From DATIRA01 sp964553405 (GTDB lineage Bacteria; Pseudomonadota; Gammaproteobacteria; Steroidobacterales; Steroidobacteraceae): DNA of 38,712 bases. Shown in pieces: positions 1 to 8,557 of this stretch; position 1 is the first letter of the stretch; each line of letters begins with the position of its first letter. The stretch covers positions 1 to 38,712 of the forward strand of contig CAZKLS010000014.1 of NCBI GenBank assembly GCA_964553405.1, read 5' to 3'. A program made the translations under genes and the position numbers. Under the pieces are notes generated by a model. It did not search any database and was not told where the DNA came from. It was given only the letters and a program-made list of their open reading frames with translations.

Positions 1-2065
1 AGAGCTCCAGGTACCAGTCGCAGAACTCGTACCAGACGAACTCGTAGGCGGCCTGGGCGGCGAGGTCGAAGCGATAGACGCCGAGGTTCTCCCGCAGGCT
101 GCCGATGGCGCGCTCGAGACGGCCCCGGATCCAGCGGTCGGCGACCGAGAGCTCGACGGGGCCCGCGAGGTCCTCCGCGTGCTCCTCGGTGTTGATCAGC
201 ACGTAGCGCGCCGCGTTCCAGAGCTTGTTGCAGAAATTGCGGTAGCCCTCGACGCGCCCGAGATCGAAGCGGATGTCCCGTCCCATCGTCGCCAGCGCGG
301 CGAAAGTGAAGCGCAGCGCGTCCGTGCCGTAGGCCGGTATGCCCTGTGGAAACTGCTTGCGTGTCGCCCGCTCGATTGCGGCCTTCATCTGCGGCTGCAT
401 CAGCCCGGTGGTGCGTTTCGCGACCAGCGATTCGAGGTCGATTCCGTCGATCAGGTCCAGCGGGTCGATGATGTTGCCCTTGGACTTCGACATCTTCTGG
501 CCGTGCTCGTCGCGGATCAGGCCCGTGATGTACACCTCGCGGAACGGAACGTCGTCCGCGAACTTGAGCCCCATCATGATCATCCGGGCGACCCAGAAGA
601 AGATGATGTCGAATCCGGTGACCAGCACCGAGCCGGGATAGAAGCTCGCGAGCGCCGGCGTACGATCCGGCCAGCCCAGCGTCGAGAAAGGCCAGAGCGC
701 CGAGCTGAACCAGGTGTCCAGCACGTCCTCGTCACGATGCAGCGCGACCGGCCGGCCGTTCCTCGCAGCCGCGGCCGCATTCGCTTCCTGCTCGCTGCGC
801 GCCACGTACACCTGGCCCGAGTCGTCGTACCAGGCCGGGATCCGGTGCCCCCACCACAGTTGCCGGCTGATGCACCAGTCCTGGATGTTGTTCATCCACT
901 GGAAGTAGGTCTTGGACCAGTTGTCCGGCACGAAGCGGATCCGGCCGTCCTCGACCGCGCGGATCGCAGGCTCCGCCAGCGGCGCAATCCGCACGTACCA
1001 CTGGTCGGTCAGCCACGGCTCCAGCACGGCCCCGCTGCGGTCGCCCCGCGGCACCGGCAGCGTGTGCGGCTCCGTCTTCTCGAGCAGGCCGGCGGCCTCG
1101 AGGTCCTCGACCACGCGCTTGCGGGCCTCGAAGCGGTCCAGGCCCCGGTAGCGCGCTGGAACCTCGTCATTCAGCGCCGCGTCGGCCGTCAGCACGTTGA
1201 TCATCGGCAGGCCGTGCCTGCGGCCGATCTCGTAGTCGTTGAAGTCGTGCGCCGGGGTGATCTTCACGCAACCGCTGCCGAACGCTGGATCCACGTACTC
1301 ATCGGCGATCACGGGAATGAGCCGGTCGGCGAGCGGCAGGCGGATCTCGCGGCCCACCAGGTGGCGGTAGCGCTCGTCTTCGGGATGCACCGCGACGGCG
1401 GTGTCGCCGAGCATGGTCTCGGGGCGCGTCGTGGCCACGACCAGGTGCCCCGAGCCGTCGGCCAGCGGATAGCGCAGATGCCAGAGGTGCCCGGCCTCGG
1501 ACTCCGCGACCACCTCGAGGTCGGACAGCGCCGTGTGGAGCACCGGGTCCCAGTTCACGAGCCGTTGCCCGCGGTAGATCAGGTCTTCCTCGTACAGCCT
1601 GACGAAGACCTCGGTCACCGCGGCGGACAGTCCCTCGTCCATCGTGAAGCGCTCGCGGGACCAGTCGACCGAGTCGCCGAGCCGGCGCATCTGCCGGCTG
1701 ATCGTGCCGCCGGACTGCTCCTTCCAGCGCCAGACGCGCTCGACGAAGCGCTCGCGTCCGAGCGCGTGGCGCGAGCTGCCCTCGGCCTCGAGCTGCCGCT
1801 CGACCACCATCTGCGTCGCGATGCCGGCGTGGTCAGTGCCCGGTTGCCACAGCGTGCGGTCGCCTTCCATGCGATGGAAGCGGGTCAGCGCGTCCATCAG
1901 CGTGTGCTGGAACGCGTGACCCATGTGCAGCGTGCCCGTCACGTTCGGCGGCGGGATCATGATGCAGTAGGCCGGGCCGTCGCCGTCCGGGGCGAACCAG
2001 CCGCTCGACTCCCAGTGCGAGTAGATCCGGCTCTCGATTTCGCCGGGGGAATAGCTCTTGTCCAT
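1..2065 (-). CDS. valS: Valyl-tRNA synthetase (C-terminus cut by window edge)
   Basis: Charges tRNA-Val with valine in the cytoplasm and hydrolyses mischarged Thr-tRNA-Val in its editing domain. The first 688 codons are present; the family is usually about 920-950 residues, so the rest of the anticodon-binding domain and the C-terminal coiled coil lie outside the window. Class I signatures are clear: PPPNVTGTLHMGH at residues 38-50 (the HIGH element) and KMSKS at about 524-528. The CP1 editing region sits between them, with the TTRPETMLGDTAV stretch typical of ValS. The ATG start follows the stop of the small upstream gene by five bases, so it is probably cotranscribed with pepA-holC, as in Escherichia coli. 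Identity is certain; only the downstream end is missing, and this is an edge effect rather than a broken gene. Confidence 0.98.
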   Translation of the reverse strand, partial: MDKSYSPGEIESRIYSHWESSGWFAPDGDGPAYCIMIPPPNVTGTLHMGHAFQHTLMDALTRFHRMEGDRTLWQPGTDHAGIATQMVVERQLEAEGSSRHALGRERFVERVWRWKEQSGGTISRQMRRLGDSVDWSRERFTMDEGLSAAVTEVFVRLYEEDLIYRGQRLVNWDPVLHTALSDLEVVAESEAGHLWHLRYPLADGSGHLVVATTRPETMLGDTAVAVHPEDERYRHLVGREIRLPLADRLIPVIADEYVDPAFGSGCVKITPAHDFNDYEIGRRHGLPMINVLTADAALNDEVPARYRGLDRFEARKRVVEDLEAAGLLEKTEPHTLPVPRGDRSGAVLEPWLTDQWYVRIAPLAEPAIRAVEDGRIRFVPDNWSKTYFQWMNNIQDWCISRQLWWGHRIPAWYDDSGQVYVARSEQEANAAAAARNGRPVALHRDEDVLDTWFSSALWPFSTLGWPDRTPALASFYPGSVLVTGFDIIFFWVARMIMMGLKFADDVPFREVYITGLIRDEHGQKMSKSKGNIIDPLDLIDGIDLESLVAKRTTGLMQPQMKAAIERATRKQFPQGIPAYGTDALRFTFAALATMGRDIRFDLGRVEGYRNFCNKLWNAARYVLINTEEHAEDLAGPVELSVADRWIRGRLERAIGSLRENLGVYRFDLAAQAAYEFVWYEFCDWYLEL

Positions 2066-2070
2066 CGGGA

Positions 2071-2352
2071 TCAGTTCAGGTTTCGCGATCCGCGAAAATG
2101 CTCGTCGATGACCGTCGCCACCAGCGCCGGCAGGTCCGCCCGCAGGCGGTCCGAGACGTGTTCGAGCAGCAGCGCCTCGAGGTCGCGGCACGCGTTGTGC
2201 ACCAGTTCGTCGGTGTGCTCGTTGATCGCCGCCGTCAGCTGCGCCTCGAGTTCGCCGAGCAGGCGCTCGGTTTCGCCGGACGCCGGGGCCGCGACCGCCT
2301 CGTCGTCGACGAAGTCCGTGAGCACGGGAATCGGGTCGGTTGTGTTGATCAT
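2071..2352 (-). CDS. Small acidic hypothetical protein between holC and valS
   Basis: Not recognised as a named family. It encodes about 93 residues, very acidic and almost entirely predicted helix, with an amphipathic heptad-like central part (residues about 25-85) rich in Glu, Leu and Ala, suggesting a coiled-coil or helical bundle. It has no membrane segment, signal peptide or cysteine pair. It fills the gap between holC and valS with only a few bases on each side, so it is surely in the same transcript. The ATG at 2352 is preferred because GGTGG lies a few bases before it; a GTG at 2361 would add three residues and has no visible ribosome site. A role linked to DNA polymerase III chi or to valine charging would be guesswork. 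Confidence 0.75.
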   Translation of the reverse strand: MINTTDPIPVLTDFVDDEAVAAPASGETERLLGELEAQLTAAINEHTDELVHNACRDLEALLLEHVSDRLRADLPALVATVIDEHFRGSRNLN

Positions 2353-2367
2353 CGGCGCCACCAGCGA

Positions 2368-2808
2368 TCAGAGGTCGTGCGTCTCCAGCGTGAATCCCGC
2401 CGCGCGATAGCTCCGCCAGCGCGACCGGGCCATCTGCCTGTCCTCGTCGCCTGCCCCGACGACCTCGCAGATTCTGGCATAGGTCGCCGGATCCTCGGGC
2501 AGGTTCGGTCCCAGATTGATGAGTACGTCGCGATGCGTCGCGGGCGGCGACCCGCTGCCGACCAGCACCGGCGTCGCGGCGGCGAATTCCGGATCGGCCG
2601 GCCACGAGCCGTGCGGGACGAAGCTGCGGTCGCTGAACGTCCACAGCAGTTCATCGAGCTCGGCCGCCTCGGGCGGACCGCCGGCCAGCACGCTGACCCT
2701 GAGCTTCTGCTCGCAGGCCTTCTCGGCGATGCGGCAGGCGGTGAGCAGTCGCGAGCGGTTCTCGGCCGATCCCAGCAGGTAGAAGTCGACCTTGGTGCCG
2801 GCCGGCAT
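2368..2808 (-). CDS. holC: DNA polymerase III chi subunit
   Basis: Chi is an accessory subunit of the clamp-loader complex; it binds psi and the C-terminal tail of single-strand-binding protein, helping the replicase hand off from primase. The 146-residue product has the usual length and pattern: an N-terminal strand VDFYLLGS, a helix with RIAEKACEQKLRV, the central WTFSDRSFVPHG segment and the later LINLGPNLP stretch. Its ATG overlaps the pepA stop codon (shared ATGA at 2806-2810), so translation is likely coupled. The order pepA-holC-valS is the conserved gammaproteobacterial arrangement. The C-terminal half is slightly divergent from E. coli but no key feature is missing. Confidence 0.95.
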   Translation of the reverse strand: MPAGTKVDFYLLGSAENRSRLLTACRIAEKACEQKLRVSVLAGGPPEAAELDELLWTFSDRSFVPHGSWPADPEFAAATPVLVGSGSPPATHRDVLINLGPNLPEDPATYARICEVVGAGDEDRQMARSRWRSYRAAGFTLETHDL

Positions 2809-4292
2809 CAGCGGCGGTTGATCAGGAAGTCGACCAGCATCGGCACGGGCCGCCCGGTGCTGCCCTTCCTGGCCCCGGTCAGGTAGGCGGTGCCGGCGAT
2901 GTCCAGGTGCGCCCAGCGCAGGCCGTCGGTGAACTTCGCCAGGAAGCAGGCCGCCGTGATCGCGCCGCCCTCGCGGCCGCAGGAGTTCGTGAAGTCGGCG
3001 AAGTTGCTCTTCAGCTGCTCGTGGTACTCCTCGCCCATCGGCATGTGCCAGACGCGGTCCTCGGCGCGGCGGCCGGCCGCGACGATTTCCCCGGCGAGGT
3101 GGTCGTCGTTGCTCATCACCGCGCTCAGGTGGGGGCCGAGCGCGACGACGCAGGCGCCGGTCAGCGTGGCCACGTCCACGACCACCGCCGGCTTGAAGCG
3201 ACGCGAATAGGTCAGCGCATCGCAGAGTATCAGTCGCCCCTCCGCGTCGGTGTTGATGACTTCGATCGTCTGGCCCGACATGCTGTGGACGATGTCGCCG
3301 GGCTTGGTGGCACGCCCGCTCGGCATGTTCTCGCAGGCGGCGATGAGCCCGATCACGTTGGCGGCGAGGCCGATCTCGGCCGCCGCCTTCAACGCACCGA
3401 ACACGCTGGCCGCGCCGGTCATGTCGAACTTCATCTCGTCCATGTTCTGCGGCTGCTTCAGCGAGATGCCGCCGCTGTCGAAAGTCACGCCCTTGCCCAC
3501 CAGCACCACCGGCGCCTCGCCGGACTTGCCGCCCTGGTGGCGGATCACGATGAGCCGGGCCGGCTCCTCGGTGCCGGCGGTGACGGACAGGAACGCACCC
3601 ATCTTCAGCCTGCGGAGCTCCTTCTCGTCCAGCACCTGGACCTTGATGGAGGCGTGCTGCCCGGCGAGCTGGCGGGCCTGGCGGGCGAGGTAGGAGGGCG
3701 TGCAGACGTTGGCCGGCAGGTTGGCAAGGTCACGCGTCAGCGACATGCCGGCCCCGATCCCGCGCCCGTGGTCGAGCCCGTGCTCGGCGTCCTTCACCTG
3801 GCCCCTGGCGCCGACCGCGATCGAAAAGGACTTGAGCGCCGCAGGCGCCTCCTTGCGGGTGCTGCGGATCGCGGGCACCCGGTACAGCGTCGCCGTGACC
3901 GCCTCGGCGGCCAGCCGGCCCAGGTAATAGCCGTCCGTGTCGGCCACCGGCTCGACGGACAGGTAGCTGACCGCGTCGCGGGCACCGGATTTCGCGAGCA
4001 CGGCCGCGGCCGCGGCCACCGCCTTGCGGTACTGCTTGCGCCCGAGCTGGTCCTTCTTGCCGAGCCCGACCACCAGCACGCGCTGCGCCGGTCCCTTGTC
4101 GGGATGCAGCAGTACGGCCTCCGCGGGTTTGCCGCGCAGGTCGCCGCGCTTGACCAGCCGGCCGAGCAGGCCGCCGAGCGACCCGTCCAGCTCGCTCGCT
4201 GCCGTCCCGAGTTCACCCGACTCGTAGACTCCGACGATGGCGCAGTCGGTGCGCCGGCGTGATGCCGAGCCGCTCACGGCATGGAACTTCAT
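2808..4292 (-). CDS. pepA: Leucyl aminopeptidase (M17 family)
   Basis: A cytoplasmic two-metal hexameric aminopeptidase that removes N-terminal residues from peptides; in E. coli PepA also binds DNA as an architectural factor in Xer recombination and carAB control. The product is 494 residues, against about 503 in E. coli. The N-terminal macro-like domain spans roughly 1-165 and the catalytic domain 180-490. Metal and active-site elements are visible: GKGVTFDSGG at 267-276 (Lys267, Asp272), Asp290, and the family signature NTDAEGRL at 347-354. The ATG at 4292 is preferred over upstream in-frame sequence because AAGGAA lies about eight bases before it and the family N-terminus begins here. It is divergent from lptF across 174 bases and opens the pepA-holC-valS cluster. 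Confidence 0.97.
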   Translation of the reverse strand: MKFHAVSGSASRRRTDCAIVGVYESGELGTAASELDGSLGGLLGRLVKRGDLRGKPAEAVLLHPDKGPAQRVLVVGLGKKDQLGRKQYRKAVAAAAAVLAKSGARDAVSYLSVEPVADTDGYYLGRLAAEAVTATLYRVPAIRSTRKEAPAALKSFSIAVGARGQVKDAEHGLDHGRGIGAGMSLTRDLANLPANVCTPSYLARQARQLAGQHASIKVQVLDEKELRRLKMGAFLSVTAGTEEPARLIVIRHQGGKSGEAPVVLVGKGVTFDSGGISLKQPQNMDEMKFDMTGAASVFGALKAAAEIGLAANVIGLIAACENMPSGRATKPGDIVHSMSGQTIEVINTDAEGRLILCDALTYSRRFKPAVVVDVATLTGACVVALGPHLSAVMSNDDHLAGEIVAAGRRAEDRVWHMPMGEEYHEQLKSNFADFTNSCGREGGAITAACFLAKFTDGLRWAHLDIAGTAYLTGARKGSTGRPVPMLVDFLINRR

Positions 4293-4466
4293 GCGACATT
4301 TCCTTTGCACTGACAAACGGTCCAAGCAACGGCCAGCGCGAGCCGTGCAGCCCGCTGTTCCGCCCGCTAAACTGACCGCGCGCCCGAGTACGTCCCGCCT
4401 TCCACTGGCGCGACGTGCGACGCGCGAGCCGAGAAGTCTACCTTCTCCAGCCCGGAGCCGCGACCT

Positions 4467-5561
4467 GTGCTGAGCCGTCTCGACCGATACCTGCTGCGCG
4501 AGGTCACTACGACGTTCGTGGCGGTGACCGGCGTGCTGCTGGTGATACTGCTTTCGGGCCAGCTGGCCAAGGTGCTCGGCCAGGCGGCGCAGGGCAACTT
4601 CCCCGGGGGGGTGATAGCCGACCTGATCGGGCTGGCCACGCTGCAGCAGCTGACCGTGCTGGTTCCGGTCGGGCTGTTCCTCGGCATCGTGCTCGCGCTC
4701 GGACGGCTGTATCACGAGTCGGAAATGACGGCCATGGCGGCCTGCGGCCTGGGGCCGGTGCAGGTGTACAAGCCCATCCTGCTGCTCGCATCGGTCGTGG
4801 TGATATTGCTGTCGGTGCTCTCGTTCCGGGTCGTGCCCGCCGCGCGCGCGCTGGCGCAGGAGATCCGCGTCCAGGCGATGCGCTCGGCGCAGTTCGGCGC
4901 CCTCGAGCCCGGCCGATTCAGGAGCTTCGGCAGCGGCGACGCGGTCTTCTACGCCGAGCGCGTGGACAAGCAGGGCCGTCTCTACGGCGTGTTCGTGCAA
5001 CGGCGGTCGGATGACCGCGTCGAGCTCGCCGTGGCGGAGCGGGCCGAGCAGCGCGGTGCCGGACAGGCCGAGCAGGAATTCGTGCTGTACGACGGACGGC
5101 GCTACGAGGGCGTGCCCGGCCGGCCGGAATGGCGGATCGTGCAGTTCACCGAGCACGGCATACCGGTGCGGCTGCCCGACCTGAAATCGAAGAAGGAGAA
5201 GCAGGCGGAGAAATCCACGCGGGCGCTGCTCGGGTCCGATGACGGCGCGGACCGTTCCGAGCTGGCATGGCGCTTTGCCGTGCCGGTGATGGCACTGGTG
5301 TTGACCGCACTGGCGGTACCGCTCGCCCGCTTGCGCCCGCGCGAGGGCCGCTTCGCCCGCGTCGGCCTCGCGGTGCTCGCGTACTTCCTGTACTCGAACC
5401 TCGTTGCGACGGTGCGGGTCTGGATCGAGAAGGACGCGCCCGGCAGCGAACTCGGGCTGTGGTGGGTGCACCTGCTGCCGCTGCTGCTCGCCGGCTGGCT
5501 GCTGTGGCGCCAGGAGCGCCCGGGCAGGCTGTTCAATCGCAAAGCGGGCGGGGTCGGCTGA
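4467..5561 (+). CDS. lptF: LPS export ABC transporter permease LptF
   Basis: One of the two inner-membrane permeases of the Lpt machine that extracts lipopolysaccharide and passes it to LptC-LptA. The product is 364 residues. Hydrophobic segments lie near residues 16-36, 52-80 and 101-122, then a periplasmic beta-jellyroll of about 140 residues (roughly 125-265), then segments near 268-288, 298-318 and 331-347. This is the exact LptF/LptG topology. The motif RLYHESEMTAMAACG (80-94) matches the coupling-helix region contacting LptB. The start is GTG at 4467, the only reasonable start before the first membrane helix. It is followed by lptG with one base between stop and start. LptB and LptC are not in this window, as is normal. 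Confidence 0.96.
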   Translation: MLSRLDRYLLREVTTTFVAVTGVLLVILLSGQLAKVLGQAAQGNFPGGVIADLIGLATLQQLTVLVPVGLFLGIVLALGRLYHESEMTAMAACGLGPVQVYKPILLLASVVVILLSVLSFRVVPAARALAQEIRVQAMRSAQFGALEPGRFRSFGSGDAVFYAERVDKQGRLYGVFVQRRSDDRVELAVAERAEQRGAGQAEQEFVLYDGRRYEGVPGRPEWRIVQFTEHGIPVRLPDLKSKKEKQAEKSTRALLGSDDGADRSELAWRFAVPVMALVLTALAVPLARLRPREGRFARVGLAVLAYFLYSNLVATVRVWIEKDAPGSELGLWWVHLLPLLLAGWLLWRQERPGRLFNRKAGGVG

Positions 5562-5562
5562 G

Positions 5563-6630
5563 ATGACGACGCTGGCACGCTACCTGGTCCGCAACGTGCT
5601 CGGTTACACGATGCTGGTGCTGATGGTGTTGCTGGCGCTCGGGGCGCTGTTCCTGTTCATTGGCCAGCAGGACGACATCGGCACCGGGACCTACACCGTC
5701 ACCGACGCGCTGCTGTTCGTCGCGCTGAACCTGCCGACCTACCTCGCACAGCTGATGCCGGTCGCTGCGCTGATCGGGGCGCTGCTGGCACTGGGCAATC
5801 TCGCGCGCGGCAGCGAGCTCGTCGTGATGCGCGCCTCGGGGGTGACGACGCTGCAGTTCTGCCGCTGGCTCGGGCTCGCGGGCCTGGTGCTCACGGCACT
5901 GATGGTCGTGCTCGGCGAGTTCGTCGCGCCACCGCTGCAGAAATACGCGAAGCAGCTCAAGGTGTTCAGCAAGTACAGCGAGTTCAGCTTCGCCGGCAAT
6001 CGCGGCGCCTGGATCCGCGACGGCAACGCGATCATCAGCGTGGACCAGCAGTCGGCGCGCACGACCTACGGCGGCGTGCAGTTGTTCCGCTTCGACCCGG
6101 AGCGGGCGCTGCTCAGCGTCGGACGGGCCGCGAGCGCAAGCGTCGACGAGGACGGCAGCTGGCGGCTGAACAAGTACACCGAGACACGGTTCGGGCCCGA
6201 GGGCACCGAGGTCTCGGTGACGCCGCTGCACGACGTCTCGTCCTCGTTGTCCGCGGACTTCCTCGGCCTCGCCGCCCTCGAGCCCGAAGCGATGAGCATG
6301 CGCGAGCTGCTCGCCTACGTGGGCCACCTGAAGCAGAACGACCTGGACGCGAAGCACTTCGAGATCGCTTTCTGGTCGCGCGCGGCCCGGATGGTCGCCG
6401 GCGTGCTGGTCGTGATCCTGGCGCTGCCGTTTGCGCTCGGGCCGATGCGTGCGGCGGGGCAGGGCACGCGCACGGTCGTCGGCATCCTGATCGGCGCGGG
6501 CTTCGTGCTGCTCGCGCAGACGGTGGAGAACAGCGGCCAGCTGTTCGACCTGCCGGCCTGGCTCGTGGGGTGGGCGCCGACCGCGCTGCTCGCGGCGCTG
6601 ACGGCTGCGCTGCTGGTGCGGGCCCGCTGA
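5563..6630 (+). CDS. lptG: LPS export ABC transporter permease LptG
   Basis: Partner permease of LptF in the LptB2FGC complex. The 355-residue product has three N-terminal membrane helices (about 12-34, 48-78 and 98-122), a large periplasmic beta-jellyroll (about 125-265) and three C-terminal helices (about 275-350). The coupling-helix element NLARGSELVVMRASGV (79-94) and the FVAPP motif after helix three (120-124) are characteristic. The ATG at 5563 begins one base after the lptF stop, so the two are cotranscribed and probably translationally coupled. The gene ends ten bases from the end of the convergent RDD gene, with no obvious terminator between them. Confidence 0.96.
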   Translation: MTTLARYLVRNVLGYTMLVLMVLLALGALFLFIGQQDDIGTGTYTVTDALLFVALNLPTYLAQLMPVAALIGALLALGNLARGSELVVMRASGVTTLQFCRWLGLAGLVLTALMVVLGEFVAPPLQKYAKQLKVFSKYSEFSFAGNRGAWIRDGNAIISVDQQSARTTYGGVQLFRFDPERALLSVGRAASASVDEDGSWRLNKYTETRFGPEGTEVSVTPLHDVSSSLSADFLGLAALEPEAMSMRELLAYVGHLKQNDLDAKHFEIAFWSRAARMVAGVLVVILALPFALGPMRAAGQGTRTVVGILIGAGFVLLAQTVENSGQLFDLPAWLVGWAPTALLAALTAALLVRAR

Positions 6631-6640
6631 GGCGTACGGC

Positions 6641-7108
6641 TCAGGCGGGCCGCTTCCGGCGCTGGTGTTTCGGAACGAGCACGACGCGGGTTCCGCTCAG
6701 GATGTCGTGCCAGGCTCGCTTGCCGGGATCGACCAGGATCCACAGGAAGCCCAGCCCCAGCGCCAGCAGCGACAGCAGCGCCGCCGCGAGCCGCCGCATC
6801 ACGTCCACCCAGCCGAGCAGTTCGCCGTCCTGCCGCTCGACCTTGAGCCGCCAGGACTGCATGCCAAGCGTCTGCCCGCGCCGGGTCCAGAAGAGCCCGT
6901 AGAAGGCGATCACGATGCCGACCAGCACCGCGCGGTACGCCGCACCGAGCGCCGGGTGGCTCGTGGCGTCGATGGCCTCGCCGCCGGTGAGCGGCAGCAG
7001 CAGGCTGGTCGCGACCATCGCCAGCGCGACCAGCAGCAGCGTGTCGTACACGATCGCGGCAAGCCGGCGCATCAGGCCGGCCGGGGGCGGTGCAGGCGGA
7101 TTCTGCAT
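6641..7108 (-). CDS. RDD family inner-membrane protein
   Basis: A small integral membrane protein of the RDD family (PF06271 type), whose general function is unsettled; some members have been tied to ion exchange. The product is 155 residues with hydrophobic spans at about 17-40, 57-75 and 108-126, and the family features RRLAAIVYD near the N-terminus, RRGQTLGM after the second span, and WILVDPGKRAWHDILSGT after the third. Both ends are cytoplasmic in the usual topology, and the C-terminus is basic. The ATG at 7108 is chosen because the domain begins a few residues later. Genes of this family often lie tail to tail with lptF-lptG in gammaproteobacteria (from memory); here the stops are ten bases apart. 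A link with the upstream PII/SbtA pair is possible since all run in one direction with short gaps. Confidence 0.9.
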   Translation of the reverse strand: MQNPPAPPPAGLMRRLAAIVYDTLLLVALAMVATSLLLPLTGGEAIDATSHPALGAAYRAVLVGIVIAFYGLFWTRRGQTLGMQSWRLKVERQDGELLGWVDVMRRLAAALLSLLALGLGFLWILVDPGKRAWHDILSGTRVVLVPKHQRRKRPA

Positions 7109-7131
7109 CGGCGTGCCGGCGCCCCGGGCGC

Positions 7132-7434
7132 CTAGAACTTCTCCGGCCGCAGCACGCTGACGTCCTGCATGAACAGGATCATCGCGTAGTGGTCGTAGAA
7201 CCGGTCGCGCAGACGGCCGGCGATGCGCGCGGCGAGCTCGGGCTCGCAGATCACCTCGAGCCGGATGTTGCCCTGCTGCGCCCACTCGGAGCTGCGCAGT
7301 CCGCGGCTGCCCTTGCCGCGCGCGTCCGAGATCGTGTAGCCGCGGGCGCCCAGCGACTCGATCTCGGCGATCAGCTCCCGCTCGAGCGCAGCTTCGGTGA
7401 TCACGGTCAGCAGGCGACGCGAAAATTGCTGCAT
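7132..7434 (-). CDS. PII-like regulatory protein, SbtB type
   Basis: The 100-residue product has the ferredoxin-like beta-alpha-beta pattern of PII-like proteins: strand RLLTVITE, helix to about residue 28, then a T-loop region from GARGYTISDARGKGSRG (29-45) to about 54, second strand NIRLEVIC (56-63), helix 65-80 and final strand YAMILFMQDVSVL. It sits 12 bases downstream of an SbtA-type bicarbonate permease and is surely cotranscribed, the arrangement known for cyanobacterial sbtA-sbtB, where SbtB binds adenine nucleotides including cAMP and modulates the transporter. The C-terminal cysteine-bearing extension found in some cyanobacterial SbtB proteins is absent. The classical GlnB uridylylated Tyr context is not present, so this is not GlnB or GlnK. 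The ligand cannot be read from sequence. Confidence 0.82.
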   Translation of the reverse strand: MQQFSRRLLTVITEAALERELIAEIESLGARGYTISDARGKGSRGLRSSEWAQQGNIRLEVICEPELAARIAGRLRDRFYDHYAMILFMQDVSVLRPEKF

Positions 7435-7446
7435 CGGATTCGGGCC

Positions 7447-8385
7447 TCAGGGGAGGAAGGCAAGCGACATCCGCTCGTAGAGCGGAATACCGACGATGAT
7501 GTTGAACGGGAACGTGACCGCCAGCGAGCAGGTCAGCGACAGCGCGGGGTTGGCCTCCGGGACGGCGGTGCGCATCGCGGCCGGTGCGGCGATGTACGAC
7601 GCGCTCGCTGCCAGCGTCGCCAGTACGATCGTGCCGCCGGTCGACAGCCCGAGCGCCCGCCCGAGCAGCGTGCCGAGCACGGCGCCGAACAGCGGCGCCG
7701 CGACGCCGAAGACCACCAGGAACGCGCCGTGGCGGCGCAGCGTGCCGAGCTGCGCGGCGGCGATCAGCCCCATCTCGAGCAGGAACAACGCAAGGATGCC
7801 CTTGAACAGGTCGAAGAAGAACGGCTTGATCGACGCCGTCCCCTCAGGTCCTGCCAGCCAGCCGATCGCGAGACCGCCGACCAGCAGCACCACGCTCTTG
7901 CCGAGGAACAGCTCGCGGGCGAGGCGTCCCCAGGCCACGCCCTTCGCCGTGCTCCGGGCGAGCAGGATGCCCACCAGGATGGCCGGCACCTCGAGCATGA
8001 CCAGCCAGACCGGCGCGTGCGGCTCGTAGTCCATCGCACGGGCGCCGAGGTAGCTGAGCGCGACCGCGAAGGTCCCGACGCTGACCGAGCCGTAGTGGGC
8101 CGCGAGCGATGCCGCGTCCGGGCGGGACAGGCGGCCGAGCCGGCTCGCAGCCAGGAACAGCGGCACGGGCATCCCGAAGCCGAGCAGCAGCACGCCGAAC
8201 AACTCGGTTGCGGGCATTCCGTGCTCGGCCCGCGACAGCTCGACACCGCCCTTCAGGCCGATCGCGAGCAGCAATATCGTGCTGACGAACTCGTAGATCG
8301 CGGCCGGCAGCCGCAGCTCGGCCCGGAACACGCCGGCCAGTACGCCGAGCACGAAGAACCAGATGACGGGGTCGAGAGTTGGCAT
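7447..8385 (-). CDS. Sodium-dependent bicarbonate permease, SbtA family
   Basis: A polytopic inner-membrane protein of the SbtA family (PF05982 type), whose studied cyanobacterial members import bicarbonate with sodium. The 312-residue product has about ten hydrophobic spans in two inverted halves. The family features LLLAIGLKGGVELS in the first half and LATLAASASYIAAPAAMR in the second correspond to the substrate and ion-binding crossover regions. The start ATG at 8385 puts the first membrane helix at residue 6; an extension upstream would add only a basic tail. The next gene encodes an SbtB-type PII protein, reinforcing the assignment. No carboxysome or RuBisCO gene is in this window, so if the organism is a heterotroph the bicarbonate may feed carboxylases instead (inference). 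Confidence 0.88.
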   Translation of the reverse strand: MPTLDPVIWFFVLGVLAGVFRAELRLPAAIYEFVSTILLLAIGLKGGVELSRAEHGMPATELFGVLLLGFGMPVPLFLAASRLGRLSRPDAASLAAHYGSVSVGTFAVALSYLGARAMDYEPHAPVWLVMLEVPAILVGILLARSTAKGVAWGRLARELFLGKSVVLLVGGLAIGWLAGPEGTASIKPFFFDLFKGILALFLLEMGLIAAAQLGTLRRHGAFLVVFGVAAPLFGAVLGTLLGRALGLSTGGTIVLATLAASASYIAAPAAMRTAVPEANPALSLTCSLAVTFPFNIIVGIPLYERMSLAFLP

Positions 8386-8505
8386 GCGAAGTCGGTCCGG
8401 CGGGCGGATGCCGCCGCGCCGGCGCAACCTTAGGCCAGCGCCGGGCGCAAGTCACGCAGTCTCTGCAGGGCAGGTCGCCGGGTTTCGGCGAGCCGCGGCT
8501 CACTT

Positions 8506-8530
8506 GGTAACATCGGCGGCCGTCGTTACC
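8506..8530. promoter_or_regulatory. Inverted repeat upstream of the cytochrome b561 gene
   Basis: GGTAAC at 8506-8511 and GTTACC at 8525-8530 form a perfect six-base inverted repeat with centres 19 bases apart, about two helical turns. It ends 27 bases before the start codon of the b561-type gene, inside the divergent gap with the SbtA gene. The spacing suits a dimeric regulator, but no known operator consensus was recognised and a six-base arm can arise by chance. Confidence 0.3.
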
Positions 8531-8557
8531 TGCGGGTTCCCCGTCGAGGCCGTTCGC

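Noticed and set aside
179..2410. Long open frame of about 743 codons on the plus strand
   Set aside because: It is antisense to valS and the small gene; the translation is Arg/His/Val-rich with no domain, as expected from a high-GC shadow frame.
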